Source: Callorhinus ursinus
Taxonomy: Eukaryota > Chordata > Mammalia > Carnivora > Otariidae
Assembly (NCBI RefSeq): GCF_003265705.1
Contig: NW_020313168.1
Span: 5,277,862 to 5,341,861 of the forward strand
DNA: 64,000 nt
Reading direction: 5' to 3'
In this document: positions 42,665-54,098 of the stretch, piece after piece
Position numbering within the stretch: position 1 is the first letter of the stretch
How the letters are laid out: the number at the start of each line of letters is the position of its first letter
Program-made: the position numbers and the translations under genes
The notes under the pieces: model-generated
Databases searched by the model: none
What the model saw: only the letters and a program-made list of their open reading frames with translations
Told to the model about the DNA's origin: nothing

Positions 42665-43697
42665 ATATAAAGACCATAGACTTCTTGGCTTGTGGGACTT
42701 GTGGTCTTTCCTGTCATTTCTGACAGATCAGACTTAGAAGTATCTCCTGCAAACGTATCACTCGGCCTATGGTTTGTACCGGAGCCCTGCTGGTCTACAC
42801 TTACAATAATCCGTCAAAGTCAAATTTAGTATCAAGTCCTAAGGGTCAGATTTAAAGAACGAGAGTGTGCGTATACCTAGAAGGATGGTGGAAGAGAGGT
42901 TAGAATCAAGATTTCAGGTTTTGTTTACATCTTACCATTAAACCCTTTGCAACCTTGGCAGATCTATCGCTAAGGCTCTCAAATTACCCAGTGTAAACGG
43001 GGAGAGTTCTAACTTTATAAGAATGTGATGCTTGAAAAATGCCTTGGAATTGCTGGATAAAAAGAAGCCCAGAGCAATGGTGGCTACACCGCTATCCCCT
43101 CAGGTTGGTTATTTATGCAGCTACTGAGAGTTTTCGGTGGAGAGAATATTCACTGGCTTTTAAGTAACTGTCTTAAGTAGTGAACAGGGCTTCTGAAGGT
43201 CTTTCTGCTCTGATCCCTGCATCTAGAGGAGCTAAGATCCCTGTGTTTGTGCATCACAGTTATAAAATGTTAAATAAAGACCATCCTTCCCCTTCCTAGG
43301 TGGGGAAGAGCCAGTGCTGATTTTTTGCTCCTTTACTGAGCTAGGTCTTCTTTTGTCAAGGTAAATTACTGCTAAAACTCTTAAGTTATTTAGAGGCTCA
43401 GTGAACTGAGGATTGACAGAGAATCAAATGATACCTGAGTCCAAACGTATCCTCTCACCTTTGAGGAAAGTAGTTGAGTTTTGGTCAAGCCCCTGATACT
43501 CCACATTATCTTGTGTGTTCTGCTCCTGGGCCGCTGGAGCTTTTTCCTCCTCATGCTCCCTGCAGCCAGGACTGCACAGCTGGCCTTAAGAACCAAGGTG
43601 CACACAGGTGGGCCTTTCTTTTCCCCCTAATAGAGATACACCCAATCAAGTCTCTGTAAATTGAGCCCCTTTATTCACATGTGTGCAGGAAGAGCAG
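42665..43697 (+). other. Intronic, repeat-poor
   Basis: About 1 kb without a recognised transposon; no exon seen. Confidence 0.45.
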
Positions 43698-43885
43698 GGT
43701 ATTTTATTTTATTTTATTTTTTATTTATTTGAGAGAGAATGAAAGTGAGAGTGATCACAGAGGGAGAGGGAGAAGCAGGCTCCCCGCTGAGCGGAGAGCC
43801 CGATGTGGGGCTCGATTCCAGGACCTGGAGATCGTGACCTGACCCGAAGGCAGACACTTCATGGACTGAGCCACCCAGGCGCCCT
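43698..43885 (-). repeat. Can-SINE, minus strand
   Basis: (ATTTT)n tail, GAGAGAGAATGAAAGTGAGA, head GAGCCACCCAGGCGCCC. Weak TSD AGAGCAGGGTATTT / AGAGCAAGTTATTT. Confidence 0.92.
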
Positions 43886-43974
43886 GAGAGCAAGTTATTT
43901 AAAGGAACTTGACAGTATATCCATTTGTGCAGTAGAGTTTTACACATGTAGAGCTTTGTGTCAGTCATGGTGCC

Positions 43975-44470
43975 ATTCATTTGTTCAGTATTTGCAAATC
44001 ATATACTGTGCTAACAACCAGGAGTACAAAGATGAAAAAAAACTTGGCCCCTGCCCTGAGGCACTCCCAGTATGATGGGGCAGGCAGATTGCCCATGATT
44101 GTGACGTGTTCTGGTAAGTTCTATGTGACTGTATGAGAGACAGGGCCAGAGTGCTCTGAGAGCAGAGAGGAGTGAGGATGCTTTCTACCCAGGACACTGG
44201 CTCTGAGAGATGACTCCTTGGACGGGGTGGGGTGAGCAGGATTTCCCAGGTGGATATTGGGAAGGTCATTAAGGCAGAATTAACAAGCAATGTAAGGAAG
44301 CAACTAAGATGCAGACGTGCCTGTTGGGTATCCAGAATGGTGAGTGGGCTGTAAGGATTGGATTTTGAGGGATGTTGGTGAGAGCTGAGGTTGGAAAGAC
44401 AAACTGGGCCCATGTTTGAAGGGTCATGAGGATTGTACTGAGAAGTTTATGCCTTTCTCCATAAGGCAGT
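43975..44470 (+). repeat. Diverged LINE2-like sequence
   Basis: ACTGTGCTAACAACCAGGAG, CTGCCCTGAGGCACTCCCAG and TTATGCCTTTCTCCATAAGG follow an old dispersed repeat consensus. Confidence 0.45.
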
Positions 44471-44639
44471 AAAGAAGGTCATAGTCATGAGTTGCTTTGC
44501 CACTGACTAGCTTCGTGGTGTTGGTTAATGTATTGGCCATGAGTTTCCCCATCTATAAAAATACCTATCTTGCAGATACATTTTAAGAATTCAAAGAATG
44601 ACAGCTATTATGATTTGATTGACCTTTCAGAAAGTTATT

Positions 44640-44839
44640 TTTTTTTTAAAAAGATTTTATTTATTTATTTGACAGAGAGAGACACAGCGAGAGAGGGAAC
44701 ACAAGCAGGGGGAGTGAGAGAGGGAGAAGCAGGCTTCCCGCCGAGCAGAGAGCCCGATGTGGGGCTCGATCCCAGGACCCTGGGATCATGACCTGAGCTG
44801 AAAGCAGATGCTTAGCGACTGAGCCACCCCGGCGCCCCT
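44640..44839 (-). repeat. Can-SINE, minus strand
   Basis: TSD AGAAAGTTA on both sides. Standard antisense layout ending GAGCCACCCCGGCGCCCC. Confidence 0.93.
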
Positions 44840-45164
44840 AGAAAGTTAATTCTTTAAATCACCTCATGGTGTAGAGAGTGAATTGGAAAGACAGAAGATG
44901 AGGGACCAATTAGGTAGTGGTTTGTTTTAGTTAAGGAAGAAGATACAAAGTGCCTGAGCTAGAATAGTGGCATTAAAGATGGTGCAGATTCAAGAATTGT
45001 GGGCAGTGTGAATTGAAGTCAGGGAGTAGTTGGGGACATGAGGAGCAACCTCTGTGGGACAGCTAACACTTAGACTGGTTGCTGTGTGTGCGTTTTATCT
45101 GCAGTTTGGTTTGTGCCCAGGCCCCAGTGTCTTCAGATGGGTCAGTCACAATACAGGCATCCTG
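44840..45164 (+). other. Intronic, no feature seen
   Basis: Unclassified sequence. Confidence 0.4.
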
Positions 45165-45500
45165 TGTTCGACTGCTCGGGCTGCTGAAACAAAACACCAT
45201 AAACTAGGGGCCTAAACAACAGGTATTCATTGCTCGAGTTCTGGAGGCTGGGAAGGCCGAGATCAAGGTGCTGGCAGGTTTAGTTCTGGTGAGGGCCTTC
45301 TTGCTGGGTCCTCACATGCTGGAAAGAGAGTGTTCTCTCCCTCTTCGTCTCCTTTTAAGGGCACTAATCCCATCTTGAGAGACCCACCATTATGACCTCA
45401 TCTAACCCGAATTACTTCCCCAAAGCCTCATCTCCAAATACAGTCCCATTGGGGGTTAGGCCTTCAACATACGAATTTTTAGCAGGACATACAAGAGCCT
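45165..45500 (+). repeat. Ancient interspersed repeat, family uncertain
   Basis: GGGCTGCTGAAACAAAACAC, GAGTTCTGGAGGCTGGGAAG, GGGCACTAATCCCATCTTGA and GGGGGTTAGGCCTTCAACAT form a well-known mammalian repeat consensus whose name I cannot fix with confidence. Confidence 0.65.
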
Positions 45501-45681
45501 GTGGCAAGAACATGCCTCTTTTCTGTGGGTATGTGGGTATGCATTGTAGATTGAGTTATTTGTCTTTTGCATGCTATTCATCTTTCTTCCTTCATAAATT
45601 GTACTGCCACTATGTTTGGCATTTAGTTTGGCGGTATGTATATTTTTAGTTATGCAGACCCTTTAAGTCAAGCGACTTTAT

Positions 45682-45887
45682 GGGGCGCCTGGGTGGCTCA
45701 GTCTGTTAAGCGGCTGCCTTCGGCTCAGGTCATGATCCCAGGGTCCTGGGATCGAGCCCCATATCGGGCTCCCTGCTCGGCAGAGAGCCTGCTTCTCCCT
45801 CTCCCCCTCTGTCTGCCGCTCTGCCTACTTACGCTCTCTCTCTAGCTCTGTTAAATAAATAAATAAATAAAAATCTTAAGAAAGAAA
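45682..45887 (+). repeat. Can-SINE, plus strand (first of a double hit)
   Basis: Left target AAGTCAAGCGACTTTA at 45665-45680. Ends in (AAAT)n and AAGAAAG. Confidence 0.94.
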
Positions 45888-45894
45888 AGTCAAG

Positions 45895-46100
45895 GGCGCC
45901 TGGGTGGCTCAGTTGGTTAAGCGACTGCCTTCGGCTCAGGTCATGATCCTGGAGTCCCGGGATCGAGTCCCACATCGGGCTTCCTGCTCAGCAGGGAGTC
46001 TGCTTCTCCCTCTGACCCTCTTCCCTCTCGTGCTTTCTATCTCTCGTTCTCTCTCTCTCTCAAATAAATAAATAAAATCTTTAAAAAAAAAAAAAAAGAA
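45895..46100 (+). repeat. Can-SINE, plus strand (second of a double hit)
   Basis: Lies in the right-hand target copy of the previous SINE: AAGTCAAG stands at 45665, again between the two SINEs (45888-45894) and again after this one (46101). Confidence 0.94.
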
Positions 46101-46199
46101 AAGTCAAGCGATTTCATTTCTCTGAATCTCTGTATAAAGGAGAAACACCCTCCTTTATATTCTGCTACAACACTGATTCACTTTTGACACCAGAAGTGG

Positions 46200-46810
46200 G
46201 CTTTGCACGCATCAGGCAGGAATTGTTAAATAAATTATAGTGTGTCTACGCTAAGAACTGGTGTTCAGGGGGTGCCTGGGTGGCTCAGTCGTTAAGCATC
46301 TGCCTTCAGCTCAGGTCATGATCCCAGGGTCCTGGGATCGAGCTCCACATCAGGCTCCCTGCTCAGCGGGAAGCCTGCTTCTCCCTCTCCCACTCCCTCT
46401 GCTTGTGTTCCCTCTCTCGCTGTGTCTCTCTCTGTCAAATAAATAAAATCTTTAAAAAAAAACAACTGGTATTCAGCCAAAAATAAAGTAGATTTGTACC
46501 CACTGAGATGAAAATATGTCCATGACCACATGGTTTGCTGAAAAAAGCAAGTTGTTATGTATAATGTGGAATCTGATTCATTTCTGATCAGAATAACAGT
46601 GTGTCACAATATACGTATGTTTGTGTATTTATATTTGTAGGTACACAAAATACGTCTGAGAACAATGCATTTTACCCTGTCACAGTGGTAACTACTGGGG
46701 TACATCAGTGAGGGGAAGTACTTCTGGCTTTGTATTCTTCTATGTGGATATGTGTATTTGAATTTTTTCTAATGAACACATTTTTATTTTTAAAACAGAA
46801 GCATTTAAAT
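46200..46810 (+). repeat. Old L1 3' relic, plus strand, with a SINE
   Basis: GTTAAATAAATTATAGTGTG, then CTGAAAAAAGCAAGTTGTTA, GTCACAGTGGTAACTACTGG and TTTGAATTTTTTCTAATGAA: L1 3' order. Split by the SINE at 46269. Confidence 0.6.
46269..46463 (+). repeat. Can-SINE, plus strand
   Basis: TSD AACTGGT(G/A)TTCAG at 46256-46268 and 46464-46476. Confidence 0.95.
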
Positions 46811-47083
46811 TTTCTGTAAAAATAGGAAAAGGGACTACTTACTGCTGAGCAGGGGAGGAGACAGTTCTAGGAAAATATATGGAATAGGAAAGTTAAGGAA
46901 ATTCATAAAATAATGGCTTAATTGTTTAGTGAACTACAGGAAGGGTGTGGCCTGCTGAGTGGGGTTGGGGGCCTGTGGAGCATAACAAAAAGATCAGAAT
47001 AAGCATGGTGAGGACTGGAGCCAGGTAGCTGCATCCCATTGGTGTCAATATGCAATGATTTACCTTTAGAAACATTTGATTCG
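46811..47083 (+). other. Intronic, no feature seen
   Basis: Unclassified. Confidence 0.35.
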
Positions 47084-47436
47084 AGGTGCCTGGGTAGCTC
47101 AGTGAAGTCTGTACCTTCGGTTCAGGTCATGATCTCGGGGTCCCGGGATCAAGCCCCACGTTGGGCTCTCCACTCAGTGGCGAGTCTGCTTCTCCTTCTC
47201 CCTCTGTGATCTCTCTCACTTTTGTTCTCTCTCAAATAAAATTTTTTTTAAAGTTTTTATTTATTTATTTGACAGAGAGAGAGAGAGCACAAGTAGGCAG
47301 AACAGCAGGGAGAGGGAGAGGAAGAAGCATGCTCTCCGCTGAGCAGGGAGCCCGACGTGGGGCTCGATCCCAGGACCCTGGGATCATGACCTGAGCCGAA
47401 GGCAGACGCTTAACGACTGAGCCACCCAGGTGCCCC
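47084..47436. repeat. Inverted pair of Can-SINEs
   Basis: Plus copy 47084-47241 (GAGGTGCCTGGGTAGCTCAG), followed tail-to-tail by a minus copy 47242-47436 ending GAGCCACCCAGGTGCCCC. Arms of this kind can pair in the RNF157 pre-mRNA. Confidence 0.92.
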
Positions 47437-47454
47437 TTAACTTACTTTCTGTTG

Positions 47455-47700
47455 TTTTTCTTCTCACTTTTTTATTGTGAATTGTGAAATATTTATATGT
47501 GAATATATGAATCATGTATCTACAGTTTAAAGAAACCATAAACAGCCTGTACCCGCCACCCAGATCAAGAATTGGAACATCGGCAGCACCTCCGAAGTTC
47601 TCCCTGTGCCTGACCCTGATTGTATCTGTATTACTTTGTTAAATAAGAGCTTTATGGAGATATAATTCACCATGGGTTTCTGCATGGTAGAGTTACCATC
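47455..47700 (-). repeat. Old L1 3' relic, antisense
   Basis: CTGTACCCGCCACCCAGATC, AAGAATTGGAACATCGGCAG and ATGGAGATATAATTCACCAT. Confidence 0.55.
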
Positions 47701-47956
47701 TTTCTCTTTGTCGTTAATAAGTATCTTGGGGAAGATACTTTGAAACTACTGCTTAGATTTCTTTTTTTAATGCAAAAAGCGTCAACTAAGTTTGCTCCTT
47801 CCTTTAGCTAAATATGCTGCATTGGCCAAGTCTAGAGAAATAGGGCTTTCCATATTAGATCTACTGCCTTGCTTTGAGATGTAAGATGGGGATCATGGTT
47901 TTCTCTCTGGTATGTAAACTTCAGGGTATAGTTATATGGATAGAAGCTATAGAAAG
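47701..47956 (+). other. Intronic, no feature seen
   Basis: Unclassified. Confidence 0.35.
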
Positions 47957-48123
47957 GGGGCACCTGGGTGGCTCAGTTGGTTAAGCATCCGACTCTTGAT
48001 TTCGGCTTAGGTGGTGATCTCAGGGTTATAAGATTGAGCTCTGCGTCAGGCTCTGCACTGAGCGCAGAATCTGCTTGAGATTCTCTCTCTTCCTCTCCTT
48101 CTCTCTCTCCAAAATAAATAAAT
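47957..48123 (+). repeat. Older Can-SINE, plus strand
   Basis: GGGGGCACCTGGGTGGCTCA, TAAGATTGAGCTCTGCGTCA, tail AAAATAAATAAATAC running straight into the next SINE. Confidence 0.92.
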
Positions 48124-48308
48124 ACGGGTGTGTGGGTGGCTCAGTCGGTTAAGTGTCTGCCTTTGTCTCAGGTCATGATCCCAGGGTCCTCGGATCGAGC
48201 CCAGCTTTGGGCTCCCTGCTCGGCGGGAAGCCTGCTTCTCCCTCTCCCACTCCCCCTGCTTGTGTTCCCTCTCTCTCTCTCTCTGTCAAATAAATAAATA
48301 AAATCTTT
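48124..48308 (+). repeat. Can-SINE, plus strand, in the tail of the previous one
   Basis: CGGGTGTGTGGGTGGCTCAG head, full CT-rich part, tail AAATAAATAAATAAAATC. Confidence 0.92.
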
Positions 48309-48508
48309 AAAAAATTTTTAAATTTTTATTTATTTTTAGAGAGAGAGAGAGAGCATGAGCAGAAGGGACAGAGGGAGAGAGAATCCCAAGCAGACTCCAC
48401 GCTGAGCACGGAGCCCAATGTGGGGCTCAATCTCATGACCCTGAGATGAGGACCTGAGCGGAAATCAAGGGTCTGATGCCCAACTGACTGTGCCACCCAG
48501 GTGCCCCT
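48309..48508 (-). repeat. Older Can-SINE, minus strand
   Basis: TTAAATTTTTATTTATTTTT, GAATCCCAAGCAGACTCCAC, GTGCCACCCAGGTGCCCC. Third member of a SINE cluster. Confidence 0.92.
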
Positions 48509-48815
48509 TATTTACCATTTTATTGAACACCTGTGATATTCCAGGCTAATGTTAAACACTAGAGACACAAAGGCAGATAAAGTGCATCCCTGAACTAAGA
48601 AACTTTTCCAATAGCCAGGAAACGAGAACATCTTGGAGGAGGGGCTGAAGAGCAAGGGTTAACACAGGCATCTAAACAAGATGAGGGCTTTGTGCTCCAG
48701 ATGATTCCATCTAACAAAAGCTTAGCATCCAGAGGGCTGTGGAGCCGGGCCTAGAGGGAGGGGCCTTGTCTGCCTTCCTGCAGGCTTTAGACTTTTCTCC
48801 TGTAAGCATGGGGAA
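48509..48815 (+). repeat. Diverged LINE2-like sequence
   Basis: CCATTTTATTGAACACCTGT at the start and TCCTGTAAGCATGGGGAACC before the next SINE recall an old dispersed repeat. Confidence 0.4.
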
Positions 48816-48830
48816 CCACTAGTGGGTTTT

Positions 48831-49047
48831 TTTGTTGTTGTTGTTGTTGTTGTTTTTTAAGATTTTTATTTATTTATTTAACAGAGATAGAGAGAGAGCA
48901 CAAGTAGGCAGAGCAGCAGACAGAGGGAGAGGGAGAAGCAGGCTCTCCGCCGAGCAGGGAGCCCGATGCGGGGACCAATCCCAGGACCCCGGGAGCATGA
49001 CCTGAGCCGAAGGCAGACGCTTAACGACTGAGCCACCCAGGCGCCCC
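48831..49047 (-). repeat. Can-SINE, minus strand, with (GTT)n tail
   Basis: Perfect 15-bp TSD CCACTAGTGGGTTTT at 48816-48830 and 49048-49062. Tail side is (TTG)n. Confidence 0.95.
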
Positions 49048-49079
49048 CCACTAGTGGGTTTTAAACTGGGAGTCCTAGA

Positions 49080-50780
49080 GTACACATTTTTAAAGCTCAC
49101 TCAGACGATGTATAGAGGATGAATTAGAGGGTCGTGAGGACAGGTAAAGGGGCACCAGATGCCCACAGGAGACTCAGTGGCAGCCTGATCTCAAGTTGCA
49201 GTGGGAACAAAGAGGATGGCCCCGATTCCTGGGGCAGGATTGACGTTGGTAACCAATATAAGCCACAGAGTCTTGGCTTTGGTAACCGGACTATCTTCGA
49301 GACCCCCAAAGGACATGGCCAGCTAGTGGGTTTTTCCGGTTCTGTGCGGCAGACCCATCCTAGCGTGCCAACTCCTATACACTTTTTGATCTTTTCTTCC
49401 AACAGCTGCTGCGGCAGGTTCTGGAATCCATTAGTGTGGTCCACTGCTTTTCTGAGCTCCCATGAGGCCGGCCACCTTCCCCAGCGCAGGTTAGACCCAG
49501 GGCCCTTGCCACGGTGTTAATTCTGTATCACGAGAATATGCCCCCACACCAGCAGGCTCTCCCTCATCCAGCTTTATATTCCACATCCCTTGATCCAGCA
49601 CCCTCAGACCACTCCCACATGCACTGTTCCGACCTGTGCCTGCGTTAGCCTGGGCCTGCGTATCTTTGGCATAATAACTCCCCCTTCTCTTAGCAGGCCT
49701 TCAGGCCCCAGGTGAGTGATACTCAGGTTTGACCCTAATGATGGCCTATGGCCAGGAGGGAAGATGGGGCAGCGCCTTTGTAGGGCAAGCACTGTCTTGT
49801 CTTGTCTGAGACCGCTGCGTCATCTTCAAGCGAGGGGGATTCCCCTATCTCCCAAGGAGAGGAAGCCGCCACTTTGCGGGTCCAGGGAATCTGGGGTTCA
49901 CGGTTCTCAAGTGAATGTACATAGACATCCCCTTCTCAAGCCTTAGAGGCCACTCTTTGCCCACTGGGGCCTGACTTTGACTTCTTAGACTTACCTGGAC
50001 TAAGAGTTCAGCCTTCTTTTTGGTTTGGCCATTCCTTAAAATTAGGTCCCATGCCTGTAGGAGATGACTATCTTTAAAATTTGCCAAGGAAGGCTGGCTG
50101 ACTGTCATACTCAGCCTTAAATTGTTGACTGCTGCATCTGAGACTGGCTTTTTCCCTTTTCGATGAATGGATGGCTCTTAATAGCAGCCTCCCACTCCTA
50201 CGGTTTTATTATCTCCATTTCTCTTCTACTTCCTGTACCAGAGACCATAAACCAGCCAGTGCATCCCCTGCCCTGTGTCGCACCACCACAGCACACCAGG
50301 GACCATCTGGGCGAGTGGGTAACCTACCCCCAAATTCCGCCTGCAGAGTCCACTTCCTTAGGCAGCTGCTGATAGCAGCTTCTCTAGAAATAAACCTGAG
50401 ATGGAGATCTTTGTGAGAGCTATTTATTGAAGGAAGGCTCTCCTGGGAATGTGGATAGCAGAAGCCAGAAGGGGCAGGGGAGGAAAAGTGAACAACGATG
50501 TGGTCTTGGCAGAGACTCACTTCAGCCTGGTCCCTCGGGAAAGCTTTGGAGTACAACTTGTACTGCAGAGTCACCCTATCTTGAGGCAAGGGGCCTGGCC
50601 TTTTGTATGCCCTTGCCCATGTCTCACTGGCCGCTGATGGCCCCATGGTGCTATGATGAAGGAGAGATCAGGGGTACTTTCTTGGACCAGGAGGCTCTGG
50701 TTCCTAATTACTGGAGAAGGAGCAGCTATGGGCTGTTTGTTGCCAACATTCTCAGCAGCTGGAGAACGGGAACACAGTGA
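49080..50780 (-). repeat. Possible ancient LTR/endogenous retrovirus relic, minus strand
   Basis: Free of SINEs for 1.7 kb. The minus strand keeps several medium frames (49444-49124, 50108-49845, 50646-50209) and has AATAAATAG at about 50432 followed by ATCTCCATCTCAGGTTTA, a layout like an LTR R/U5 end. The frames are broken by stops and share no motif I can name. It may equally be unique intron sequence. Confidence 0.3.
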
Positions 50781-50862
50781 GGGGGTGGAGGAGGGGTACG
50801 AGAGCATCGCTGCGCAACTCGTTCTCACTTCTGCTCTTGCTTTTTTTCTCCCCTTGCTTTTT

Positions 50863-51057
50863 TTTTTTTAAAGATCTTATTTATTTATTTGATAAAGAGA
50901 GACACAGTGAGAGATGGAACACAAGCAGGGGGAATGAGAGAGGGAGAAGCAGGCTTCCCGCGGAGCAGGGAGCCCGACATGGGACTTGATCCCAGGGCCC
51001 TGGGATCATGACCTGAGCCAAAGGCAGATGCTTAACGACTGAGCCACCCAGGTGCCC
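50863..51057 (-). repeat. Can-SINE, minus strand
   Basis: AAAGATCTTATTTATTTATT start, GAGCCACCCAGGTGCCC end. Confidence 0.93.
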
Positions 51058-51064
51058 TGGCTTG

Positions 51065-52070
51065 TCCTTTTAAAAAGTGGTATTTATTGAAGTATAACAG
51101 ATACACCAAAAGGTAACAAATCCTACATGTACGCTTGATTTTCACAAAGCAGACACACCTCTATGACCAGTATCCAGATCAAGAACTAGAACACAGCCAG
51201 TCCCACAGAAGCTCCCCTGATCCCTCTTCCTATCGCCACCCCTAACTCAGGGTAACCACTATCCTGTCTTCTCTCCTGATTTGATCTTTCTATAAGTGGA
51301 ACCATACAGACGGGCCCATTTATGTCTGGTTCCTTTCACGAAGAACGTTTGTGAGATCTGCTTATTTCATTGCGTCGTGTGATTGTTTATTCTCATTGTG
51401 CATGTGCTCCGTGTGTGAGTGCCCATAGTTCATCCACACGATGGTTTATAGCATTTGGCGTTCTGTTGTGTGGGGCTATAACGAGTAGTGCTGCTTTGAC
51501 CATCCTGTTGTATGTATCTCAAGGGGCGTATGGATGCATGTGTCTTCTGAGTGTACCTGGGCAGTACTGGCATTGCCTCGGCACGGGAGTATGGTCTTGT
51601 AGATACTGCTGAGCAGTTTTTCAACGCAATTACACCAATTTTCCTCCAACCAGCTTGGTTTAGAGTCCCCAGCACTTAGTATTTTCCACCTTTTTCATCC
51701 TGGTGGGTGTGTATGATTAATTTTCATTTTCCTGATGATTCATGAGGTCGAGCACCCTTACATAACTTTATCGTCCATTTGTTTTCCTCCTCTGTGAAGC
51801 GTCAGTTCAAATCTTTTCTATTAGCTTGTTTGGTTTTTCTATTAGCTTATCTGCTTTTTCTTTCTTGGTAAGGAAATACTAAGAAAATAGGAGTCCTTTC
51901 TCAAATAAGTATATTGCATATGTCTTTTCCCACTCTCTGCTTGCCTTCCACTCTCTCTTTTTCTTTGAATTTATGTATTTTTATTGAGATATAATTGACA
52001 TGTAGCATTGTGTAAGTTTCAGATATACATCATGTTGGTCAGACGTATTTATGTATTGCAGTAGGTTTGT
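51065..52070 (-). repeat. Old L1 3' end, antisense
   Basis: TATTGAAGTATAACAGATAC, CAGTATCCAGATCAAGAACT, GGTAACCACTATCCTGTCTT, TAAGTGGAACCATACAGACG, AACGAGTAGTGCTGCTTTGA and GTATGATTAATTTTCATTTT follow the antisense L1 3' order over about 700 bp. A further piece is at 51980-52060 (GAGATATAATTGACATGTAG). Confidence 0.8.
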
Positions 52071-52663
52071 AGACTTGGCTAACAGCTGTCTCAGGTCACA
52101 TGGTGGAGAACCCTAACCCTAGCCCAAGCCTGGCACAGCTCTTGAGTGCTTCCTGCAGAATTCAGTAAAACTTAAGTATTTTGAGACCCGTATAACTCAA
52201 TGTGAGGTCAAGCCAGATCTGACAGGAAGAACATCCTATTGAAACTCAAGCTTTTTAGCTTTTAACAGAATTTTCTTGTTCATCTATATTCAGTTCCAGC
52301 TACAGTCATTCATGTTTTCCTTTAACACCAGAAGTTCTTCTAAACTGGAAGGAAATGTAGTTCTGTCCAGTGCTGTACCATCATGGAAGAGGAGACCAGG
52401 ATGTTTATATGGAGACACTTTAAAAATGGGGTTTTTGTGTTTGGACTTTACAGAGCTGCTCCCCATCTCACCAGGATGTGTCCTGCTTTCGGGAGAGGGT
52501 GTATTGGCATCTCAAGCTGCAATGAATTTCGTTGCCCTTCGTACCCCTCAAGCCCTGGCTTCTCCCCTCTTCCTAACATACACAAGAGGCTTGTGTGGTA
52601 ACGGAGCACACGGTGTTGTGTGTGAGCTGAAAGAGGCCTTTGGGTATTTTATGTTAGCATTGT
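52071..52663 (+). other. Intronic, no gene seen
   Basis: A 129-codon plus-strand frame (52276-52665) has no recognisable domain. Confidence 0.4.
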
Positions 52664-52677
52664 AAAGAATGTGTCTT

Positions 52678-52933
52678 GTCATTCTGGAAAGGGCAAAACT
52701 ATAGGGATAGAAAACAGATGAGTGGTTGCCAGGGACTGGGTGCAGGGTGGGGTTGCCTACAGAAGGACACGAAGGAACATTTGGGGGCGATGGAAGTGTT
52801 CTGTATCTTGATTATGATGGTGGTTACGTAGCTGTATGTGTTTGTCAAAATTCAAAGAACCGTGTACACTAAAAAGGGTGAATTTTACTTTTGATGAAAA
52901 TTAGATCTCAATAAACGTGACTTAAAAAAAAAA
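52678..52933 (+). repeat. 5'-truncated L1 3' end, plus strand
   Basis: GATGAGTGGTTGCCAGGGAC, GGAACATTTGGGGGCGATGG, GGGTGAATTTTACTTTTGAT, ATCTCAATAAACGTGAC and A-tail. TSD AAAGA(A/G)TGTGTCTT at 52664-52677 and 52934-52947. Confidence 0.88.
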
Positions 52934-52963
52934 AAAGAGTGTGTCTTAGAAAGGAGGATTAGG

Positions 52964-53140
52964 GGGGCGCCTGGGTGGCTCAAGTCGGTGAAGCGTCTGC
53001 CTTCGGCTCAGGTCATGATCCTGGAGTCCCGGGACCAAGCCCCGCATCGGGCTCCCTGCTCAGCGGGCACTCTGCTTCTTCCTCTGCCCCTCACCCCACT
53101 CTCTCTCTCAAATAAATAATAAAAATGAAATCTTTAAAAA
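52964..53140 (+). repeat. Can-SINE, plus strand
   Basis: GGGGGCGCCTGGGTGGCTCA head with one extra A (CTCAAGTCGG), shortened CT part, tail AAATAAATAATAAAAATG. Confidence 0.93.
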
Positions 53141-53440
53141 GAAAGGAAGGAGGAGTGGTTCATAGACATGCCAGTGCTCTCTCTGAGGCCGGCTGTCTAC
53201 ACAGCTCAGGCGGCCCCTGTCCGTTGGCAGACACCACTGAGAGAGGTGCAGAGCTGGGGGTGCATAGGGTGCCGGGAGGGGTACAGGGCAGCCTGGCCTC
53301 TGTATCGGCAGCCCTCAGCCTCAGTCCCTAATCCCAGCTCCCCAGAAGCAGGTACGTCTGTCTCCCTGCAGGACAGAAGCTTGGTTTTCTTCAGTGGCTA
53401 GTGGTTGTTTTGGGTCATGCTGCAGAAGTCCTGTTTGTTA

Positions 53441-53579
53441 GACTGCCAGGGCCACAGCCTTGCTTACCTCCCATTTCACTTTACAGACTGCCAGGGCCAC
53501 ANNNNNNNNNNCAGCCTTGCTTACCTCCCATTTCACTTTACAGACTGCCAGGGCCACAACCTTGCTTACCTCCCACTGC
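53441..53579 (+). repeat. 45-bp tandem repeat around an assembly gap
   Basis: The unit GACTGCCAGGGCCACAGCCT continues to TTTCACTTTACA. Copies start at 53441, 53486 (interrupted by 10 N after CCACA) and 53543; the third is partial and diverges after CTTACCTCCCA. Confidence 0.9.
53502..53511. other. Assembly gap (10 N)
   Basis: Ten N inside the second repeat unit. The bases on both sides of the gap overlap by CA, so the true repeat number is unknown. Confidence 0.99.
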
Positions 53580-54098
53580 CTTCCAGTCATGAGCTGAGAA
53601 CCTCAACAAGCCTTCCGGTCACCGTGGTAGGAATTTATATGTCCCCCTGAGAGCCCGCTGTTCCTGAGAGGTTAAATTCTAATAGAGCATGTGGCAGATT
53701 TGCAGTAATTCTCCTGGGTCACAACAAAGTGAGATAGATACATCCTAATGCTATTTACTCCAAGTGCTTTAGGATTCATAGGTAAGAGATATTTATCTAA
53801 TTGCTGATAATTTCATTCATACGTTCATTTTCCCAAGTACAGGCATACCTTGTTTCATGGCGCTTCACTTTCTTGCGCTTCGCAGATGTTGAGTGTTTTA
53901 CAAATTGAAGGTTTGTGGCGATCCTGCATTGAGCAAGCCCAAAAGAATTTGTTTGCTTCATGTCTCGTGTTGCATTTTGGTAATTCTTACAATATTTCAA
54001 ACTTTGTCATTATCATATTTGTTATGGTGATCTGGGATAAGTGATGATGACTCACTCACTGAAAGTTCAGATGATGGTCAGCATTTTAGCAATAAAAT

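Noticed and set aside
49124..49520. Opposing frames of 106 and 128 codons as a gene
   Set aside because: Frames on both strands cover the same bases with no known motif. Kept only as part of an uncertain LTR-like relic.
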